Positions 7,017-11,187 of a stretch of 11,187 bases of DNA are shown here, piece by piece (position 1 is the stretch's first letter; every line of letters starts with the position of its first letter). A program made the translations under genes and the position numbers. Below the pieces are notes generated by a model, which saw only the letters and a list, made by a program, of their open reading frames with translations, ran no database searches and was not told the origin of the DNA. The stretch comes from Flavobacteriaceae bacterium (GTDB taxonomy: Bacteria > Bacteroidota > Bacteroidia > Flavobacteriales > Flavobacteriaceae). The stretch is taken from NCBI GenBank assembly GCA_030834365.1, contig JAURFJ010000038.1, positions 1 through 11,187 of the forward strand, written 5' to 3'.

Positions 7017-8444
7017 TTACTGATTAATTGGCGCGGGGCCGTCGATAATTGGCTCGTACACCACATCGCCCTTGCGCTCTTTAAATTCTTGTTTGATTTC
7101 GGCGACGGCCTTCGGATTTTGAAACAAATCAGCCATGGTCATACTCATAGCTTTGGCCGCGTGCACCATACCCTTATGTCCTATGCTCATTCCGCCGCAG
7201 GCAACAACCGCCCATGAATGCCATGGGGTATCCTTGGGGGCCACCGTCACACTGAGGTTAATATTGGGAACATTCCAACTCACGTCTCCTACATCGGTAG
7301 AGCCACCTCCAGGATTTTCAAGGGTTTCCCTTAACGGACTAATCGTGCTATCCATGCCCAGTTGTGGTTTGCCAGTGGCTTCTTGTATCGCCTTTCCGAA
7401 TGCTTCTTCTTCAGCAGTGTAAGTGATCGGACCAAGAAGTTCTAGGTTGCGCTGCATCAACTCGCCTCCTCTGCGGTTAACTAGCACTTCATAGATACCC
7501 GAAATGAGCGAGATCTTGTAGTCAACATCAGCCATAATGGCGGCCCCTTCAGCCATCTCACGAACGCGTTCGTAAACAGGCTTCATTCCTTCACGATTTG
7601 AGTCGCGCACGCGTACCCAGAGTTTAGAATAATCTGGAACCACGTTCACCACCTGGCCTCCGTCTTGAATGTGGTAATGGATGCGCACACTCGGTTTGAT
7701 ATGCTCGCGGTAATAATTGATCCCCGTGGTATAGATCTCTAAGGCGTCTGAAGCCGATCGCCCGTTCCAGGGGTCTGAAGAGGCGTGAGCGGTTTGACCA
7801 AAGAACTCTACCTTGAAGTCGACCAATGCCAAGGTACTTTGTACGTCGGCCTCGGTATTCGCACCGGGGTGCCAGCTGACGTTGACATCGACCCCGTCCC
7901 AGACACCTTCTTTAACCATCCAGATTTTACCGAAGAACTTCTCTTCAGAAGGGGTGCCTATGAATTTGACCGTTCCCTTAAGCGTTCCGGCTTCGATCTG
8001 TTCTTTAATGGCAATGGCGGCACCTAAAGAGGCGGCTCCAAAAAGGTTATGCCCGCAGCCGTGACCCGCAGCCCCTTCATTGAGAGGCTCTTTAACCGGT
8101 GAAGCTTTTTGAGAAATGCCCGGCAGCGCATCAAACTCACCTAGAACAGAAATCACCGGAGAACCGCTTCCGTAGGTCGCCACAAAGGCGGTAGGAATCC
8201 CGGCCACTCCTCGCTCTACTATAAGACCCTGGGCCTCGGCATAGTCGGCGAGAATACGGGCCGATTCGTGCTCCTCAAAGGCCGTTTCAGCCAAGGCCCA
8301 AATCGAATCGCTTATCGCGATAAGAGCCTCTTGATGTGCCTCAACCGAGGCTATAATCGCCTTTTTTTCGCGATTGAGTTTTTGGGCGACTGCAGTGCTG
8401 CTAACTAGAAGCGTACCAATGGTTAGCAAAAGAAAAGATCTCAT
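7017..8444 (-). CDS. Exported M20-family amidohydrolase, AbgB-like
   Basis: A 475-residue metal-dependent amidohydrolase of peptidase family M20 (subfamily D), most like the B subunit of p-aminobenzoyl-glutamate hydrolase. Members hydrolyse amide bonds between an acyl or aryl group and an amino acid. Unlike the cytoplasmic E. coli enzyme it starts with a Sec signal peptide (residues 1-20, ending AVA-Q with no lipobox Cys), so it should act in the periplasm or be released. Expected two-metal ligands are Cys130 and His132 (GHGCGHN), Glu167/Glu168 (TPSEEKF), His192 (SWHPGA) and His409 (TPWHS). A lid/dimerisation domain with FFGQTAHAS (His220) lies at about 205-320. No AbgA-like partner gene is present. 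The gene is 36 bases after the hydroxylase gene and 8 bases before the dipeptidase. The natural substrate could be a peptide, an N-acyl amino acid or a folate breakdown product; the sequence does not decide. Confidence 0.92.
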   Translation of the reverse strand: MRSFLLLTIGTLLVSSTAVAQKLNREKKAIIASVEAHQEALIAISDSIWALAETAFEEHESARILADYAEAQGLIVERGVAGIPTAFVATYGSGSPVISVLGEFDALPGISQKASPVKEPLNEGAAGHGCGHNLFGAASLGAAIAIKEQIEAGTLKGTVKFIGTPSEEKFFGKIWMVKEGVWDGVDVNVSWHPGANTEADVQSTLALVDFKVEFFGQTAHASSDPWNGRSASDALEIYTTGINYYREHIKPSVRIHYHIQDGGQVVNVVPDYSKLWVRVRDSNREGMKPVYERVREMAEGAAIMADVDYKISLISGIYEVLVNRRGGELMQRNLELLGPITYTAEEEAFGKAIQEATGKPQLGMDSTISPLRETLENPGGGSTDVGDVSWNVPNINLSVTVAPKDTPWHSWAVVACGGMSIGHKGMVHAAKAMSMTMADLFQNPKAVAEIKQEFKERKGDVVYEPIIDGPAPINQ

Positions 8445-8480
8445 AAAAACTAATTTTTAGAAAAGGTACAAAAAGGGGGG

Positions 8481-9467
8481 CTAGGAATTCGATTGCAAGT
8501 ATTCTGCTCTCACTAGTTTTGCGGTTTTGTGATTTCCGTCATGGCTCCAGCCCGGTGGCATGAAAATATAGGCTACTTTATTGCTGATTCCTGGAGCGTT
8601 CCAGACGTCTTTAGCGAGCGCAATAATCTCTCCAAAATAAACATCTACGAAACTGGTGCTGTCAATAGGTCTGGTGATTCCGTACTCGGGCTTCTGCTGC
8701 ATGTCTTCTTCTTGGTAGGTCTTAAAGATTCGGTCCCATATATTGAGCAGGTTGCAAAAATTGGTGTCCATGTAAAGGGCATTTCGCGCGTGGTGCACCC
8801 TGTGGTGCGAGGGCGTTAAAATGAGCTTATTGAGCCATCCGAATCGGGCGTCTTTGATCAGGTTTTCTCCGACGTGAATAAAGGCGCCATAGGTGCCGTC
8901 GATAAACATGATCAAAAAGAGTAATTCGGGGCGCACCCCCAATAAGATGCAAATCGAGGTGCGAATGGTGTCTGCATAGGGGGCCTCCAAAAAAAAGTGC
9001 GCGTGAGTCACCGACAAATTCATCTCCTCAGGCGAGTGATGGGTGGCGTGCAGACACCAAAAAAGGCGCACTTTATGTCCTAAATAATGGTAAACGAAAT
9101 GCGCAAGCTCCCAGACAATGTATCCGTAAATAAACCAATACCAAGCACTTGTGGTTTGAAATGGTGCAAGTGGTTGCAGCCAACCGATCAGAAAACCCAC
9201 CATTCCAATGGCGATAAAACGGCCGACTATGCGGTTAAATACATAAATCAAAAAGGTGATTTTGTACACCTTAATCTGTGGTTTTTTATAGATCATTCCC
9301 AGGCCGAACTCCAGGAGTATGAGCAGCGGAATGATCGGATAAATCAGCGAAAGCACTCCTTCATAGGTCTTTAGTGCCTCATAGTTGCCTGAACTTAAGA
9401 GCTCCCAGAGCGATCGAATGCCCAAAAAGCCCACTACTTCCTGGTACAGGGTTTCAAGAAATTCCAT
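8481..9467 (-). CDS. Fatty acid hydroxylase / sterol desaturase superfamily membrane protein, alkylglycerol-monooxygenase-like
   Basis: A 328-residue integral-membrane di-iron oxygenase. Hydrophobic segments lie at about 37-59, 70-98, 108-127 and 170-195. The three histidine clusters of the superfamily are present: HFVYH (123-127), HATHH (140-144) and HHRVHH (221-226), with extra His155, His157 and His198 near the expected iron site. Downstream, PEYGITRPIDST followed by FVDVYFGEI and YIFMPPGWS resembles what I recall of alkylglycerol monooxygenase (TMEM195) and its bacterial relatives more than plain sterol desaturases. Superfamily reactions are hydroxylation, desaturation or ether-lipid cleavage, needing iron and oxygen. 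It is the first gene of the minus-strand block, 36 bases ahead of the M20 gene, so it may share a transcript with the exported hydrolases. The lipid substrate is not known; the superfamily call is strong and the subgroup is moderate. Confidence 0.9.
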   Translation of the reverse strand: MEFLETLYQEVVGFLGIRSLWELLSSGNYEALKTYEGVLSLIYPIIPLLILLEFGLGMIYKKPQIKVYKITFLIYVFNRIVGRFIAIGMVGFLIGWLQPLAPFQTTSAWYWFIYGYIVWELAHFVYHYLGHKVRLFWCLHATHHSPEEMNLSVTHAHFFLEAPYADTIRTSICILLGVRPELLFLIMFIDGTYGAFIHVGENLIKDARFGWLNKLILTPSHHRVHHARNALYMDTNFCNLLNIWDRIFKTYQEEDMQQKPEYGITRPIDSTSFVDVYFGEIIALAKDVWNAPGISNKVAYIFMPPGWSHDGNHKTAKLVRAEYLQSNS

Positions 9468-9477
9468 AAAAACAAAT

Positions 9478-9507
9478 CAAAGTTTCTGAAGCGTTCTCTA
9501 TCTTCAG
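9478..9507 (-). promoter_or_regulatory. Weak candidate promoter of the hydroxylase-led block
   Basis: On the minus strand, CTG (bases 9505-9507) is followed after 19 bases by AAACTTTG (9478-9485), which matches five of the six fixed bases of the Bacteroidota TAnnTTTG element; the upstream TTG is matched at two of three. It lies in the 68-base gap between the divergent hydroxylase and permease genes, which must hold both promoters. I found no convincing plus-strand match for the permease in the same gap. Confidence 0.22.
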
Positions 9508-9535
9508 CCCTTAAGCTAACGAATTATTACATCTT

Positions 9536-11026
9536 ATGCTAGAGGCCGAGCAGGTTAACCAACCCTCATTAAAGCGACAGATGGGTCTATTGGCCGTCAT
9601 TGCCACTGGAGTCTCGTCTATGGTGGGCGCCTCTATCAATGTAGTGCCGATCATGATCCACCGCAGTGTACCTGAAATCGGGCCCTATGTGATTCAGGCT
9701 TTCTTGTTTGCGGCTATTCCGGCACTATTAGCCGGGCTTGCTTATGCTATTTTGGGCTCTGCCATGCCCCGTGCGGGCGGAAGCTATCTCTATGCCAGCC
9801 GAGGATTACACCCCTATCTCGGATTTATCGCCAGCTTTTCTCAGTGGTTTGGATTGTCTATTGTAATCGGTGTGATCGCCTACATCAGTATTCCGTTCGT
9901 GCGTGACATTGCCTACAGTGCCGGATGGCATGACCTAGCACAACTTCTCGACCTTTCTTGGGTTCGGGTATGCTTGGGGCTAAGTCTCATTTGGGGGTTC
10001 GTCTATGTGAACTTTCTTGGGGTTAAAAGCTACACCCGCTGGCTAATTCCGATGGTCATTCTGATTTTTACCCTCGGTTCAATAGTGATTATCTCAGGGC
10101 TCATCTACGACCAATCTGATTTTATTGCAGCACTTTCTGCCAAGCAAGGCATTCAGTTTGATCCAACCGAAAACACCTCTTTTCAATGGCCGGTTTTCTT
10201 ATCGGCCGCAGCGGTACTGTTCTCGAGTTTTATCGGATTTGACGCCATAGCCCAAACCGGTAGCGAGGCCAAAAATGCTTCGAGAACGATTCCATTAGCT
10301 ATACTCATAGCCATTTTAGGAGTGGGGCTATTTTACATCTTGTTCACCCTTTCGGTCTACCACATCGTTCCGTGGAGTTATGTGGCTGATCAGGCACAAA
10401 CCAAAGACATAACCGCCCCAGGGTTATTAAGTTTAGTGCTGCCCAAAGGGGTCGATCTGCTCATTTTAAGCGGAGCCGCCATCGCCCTCATCAATGATTT
10501 ACCCGCCATGTTGCTCTCGGTATCGAGGCTGATGTTTGCCTGGGCCAAAGACCTCATTTTTCCGCAGGCCATCACCAAGGTACATCCGAAGTACTTCAGC
10601 CCCTACATGGCCTTAATCGCCGCCGGAGTCATGGCTTCTATCGGGGTACTCGGATCGCATTTCGCCGGAGACTTCTTTTTAGGCATCGACATCATGGTGA
10701 CCTCTATGCTCGTAAACTTTTTATTGATGTGCGTTACGGTGCTTACATTGCCCAAAGTGAATAAAGAGCTAGCCGCTTCTATTTCGGTGTTCAAGAACCA
10801 AAGCCTGCAGCGGCTGATTGGAATAAGCGGTGTAGTTTTTATATCCGGATTTCTGATCATACACCTGTACAAAGACCTTTCTCAAACCGATGTGGCCTGG
10901 TACTTTCACTCCACCTATATTTGGGGTATTGTCATGGCCCTTGGCAGTGCGCTTTACGCCCTTTTTTACTACAAGACCAAAGGTGAACGCGGGCCGCGGC
11001 ACTTTAAAAACCTTCCATCAGAATAA
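9536..11026 (+). CDS. APC-superfamily amino acid permease
   Basis: A 496-residue inner-membrane transporter with about twelve hydrophobic helices, roughly at 18-40, 53-77, 94-119, 145-163, 168-192, 219-239, 251-277, 308-332, 356-376, 383-407, 427-445 and 460-480. Family signatures are the glycine-rich broken first helix (GVSSMVGASINVVP), PRAGGSYLYASRG at 78-90, GFDAIAQTGSEAKNASRTIP at 234-253, and SRLMFAWAKD at 331-340, equivalent to the conserved Arg-rich loop after helix 8. These support uptake of amino acids or related amines by H+ or Na+ symport or exchange. The substrate cannot be assigned from motifs. The ATG at 9536 leaves a short cytoplasmic tail before the first helix and is the natural start. 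It diverges from the hydroxylase block and is followed after 3 bases by an aldo/keto reductase gene, so those two form an operon. Confidence 0.92.
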   Translation: MLEAEQVNQPSLKRQMGLLAVIATGVSSMVGASINVVPIMIHRSVPEIGPYVIQAFLFAAIPALLAGLAYAILGSAMPRAGGSYLYASRGLHPYLGFIASFSQWFGLSIVIGVIAYISIPFVRDIAYSAGWHDLAQLLDLSWVRVCLGLSLIWGFVYVNFLGVKSYTRWLIPMVILIFTLGSIVIISGLIYDQSDFIAALSAKQGIQFDPTENTSFQWPVFLSAAAVLFSSFIGFDAIAQTGSEAKNASRTIPLAILIAILGVGLFYILFTLSVYHIVPWSYVADQAQTKDITAPGLLSLVLPKGVDLLILSGAAIALINDLPAMLLSVSRLMFAWAKDLIFPQAITKVHPKYFSPYMALIAAGVMASIGVLGSHFAGDFFLGIDIMVTSMLVNFLLMCVTVLTLPKVNKELAASISVFKNQSLQRLIGISGVVFISGFLIIHLYKDLSQTDVAWYFHSTYIWGIVMALGSALYALFYYKTKGERGPRHFKNLPSE

Positions 11027-11029
11027 GTT

Positions 11030-11187
11030 ATGCAAACCACTACAGATCTATCGCCAGCTCTACGCATTCCACGCATGATCATGGGCCTATGGCAAATCGC
11101 CGATATCGAGCGAAAAACCGGAACCCTTGATGCGCAAGAATCCGCCGCTCACATGCTGCCTTATGCTGAGAATGGATTCACCTGCTT
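11030..11187 (+). CDS. Aldo/keto reductase, N-terminal part (cut by window end)
   Basis: Translation from the ATG at 11030 gives 52 whole codons before the window ends, with no stop. The start reads MQTTTDLSPALRIPRMIMG followed by LWQIADIERK, and later AHMLPYAENGFTC. This matches the opening of aldo/keto reductases: the first beta strand with G-LWQ, then a helix leading to the Gly-Phe strand before the catalytic Asp-x-x-x-x-Tyr motif, which would fall just beyond the edge. These enzymes reduce carbonyls with NAD(P)H in the cytoplasm. It begins 3 bases after the permease stop, so co-transcription is very likely. The catalytic residues are not visible, so the activity is unproven. Confidence 0.65.
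   Translation, partial: MQTTTDLSPALRIPRMIMGLWQIADIERKTGTLDAQESAAHMLPYAENGFTC

Noticed and set aside
8445..8472. Promoter-like TTG, 16 bases, TAGTTTTT just before the M20 gene (minus strand)
   Set aside because: The gap is only 36 bases and very AT-rich, the element would touch the ATG directly, and the spacer is shorter than usual; chance within an operon is more likely.
8471..8480. Run of four A and six G after the hydroxylase stop as a terminator or slippage site
   Set aside because: It has no hairpin arm and lies outside any coding frame.

Overview
The window carries protein-coding genes typical of the Bacteroidota, most likely a Flavobacteriia-like aerobic and possibly marine bacterium. 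Three things point there. A TonB-dependent receptor with an N-terminal carboxypeptidase-regulatory-like domain is paired with a DUF4249 lipoprotein. Several exported hydrolases carry lipoprotein signals. Good Shine-Dalgarno sites are largely absent, while TTG / TAnnTTTG-like promoter elements can be found. I see no rRNA, tRNA, CRISPR array, insertion sequence or integrase. Coding density is very high: the longest non-coding stretch is about 111 bases.

Layout. (1) Bases 23-1438, minus strand: a GH29 alpha-L-fucosidase lipoprotein. (2) Bases 1439-1549: a short divergent promoter region. (3) Bases 1550-5154, plus strand: a translationally coupled pair, DUF4249 lipoprotein then TonB-dependent receptor, probably an outer-membrane uptake system for an unknown ligand. 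(4) Bases 5147-9467, minus strand: four closely spaced genes. In transcription order they are an integral-membrane fatty-acid-hydroxylase / alkylglycerol-monooxygenase-like protein, an exported M20 amidohydrolase of the AbgB type, an M19 membrane-dipeptidase lipoprotein and a GNAT acetyltransferase. The receptor and the acetyltransferase converge and overlap by 8 bases at their 3' ends. (5) Bases 9536-11187, plus strand, divergent from block 4: an APC-family amino-acid permease followed 3 bases later by an aldo/keto reductase cut off by the window edge.

How the genes may work together. The M20 and M19 enzymes are both exported and adjacent, so they probably act one after the other on amide-linked or dipeptide substrates in the periplasm or at the outer membrane. 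The permease across the divergent promoter could take up released amino acids. A lipid-acting hydroxylase at the head of the block leaves open that the substrate is an amino-acid- or dipeptide-containing lipid; this is conjecture. The fucosidase beside the TonB receptor could suggest glycan use, but there is no SusD-type protein and no second glycosidase, so this is not a typical polysaccharide utilisation locus.

I do not see an unmistakably new system. The best leads are the hydroxylase-amidohydrolase-dipeptidase-acetyltransferase block and the cysteine-bearing DUF4249/TonB receptor pair with its DUF4249-first gene order.
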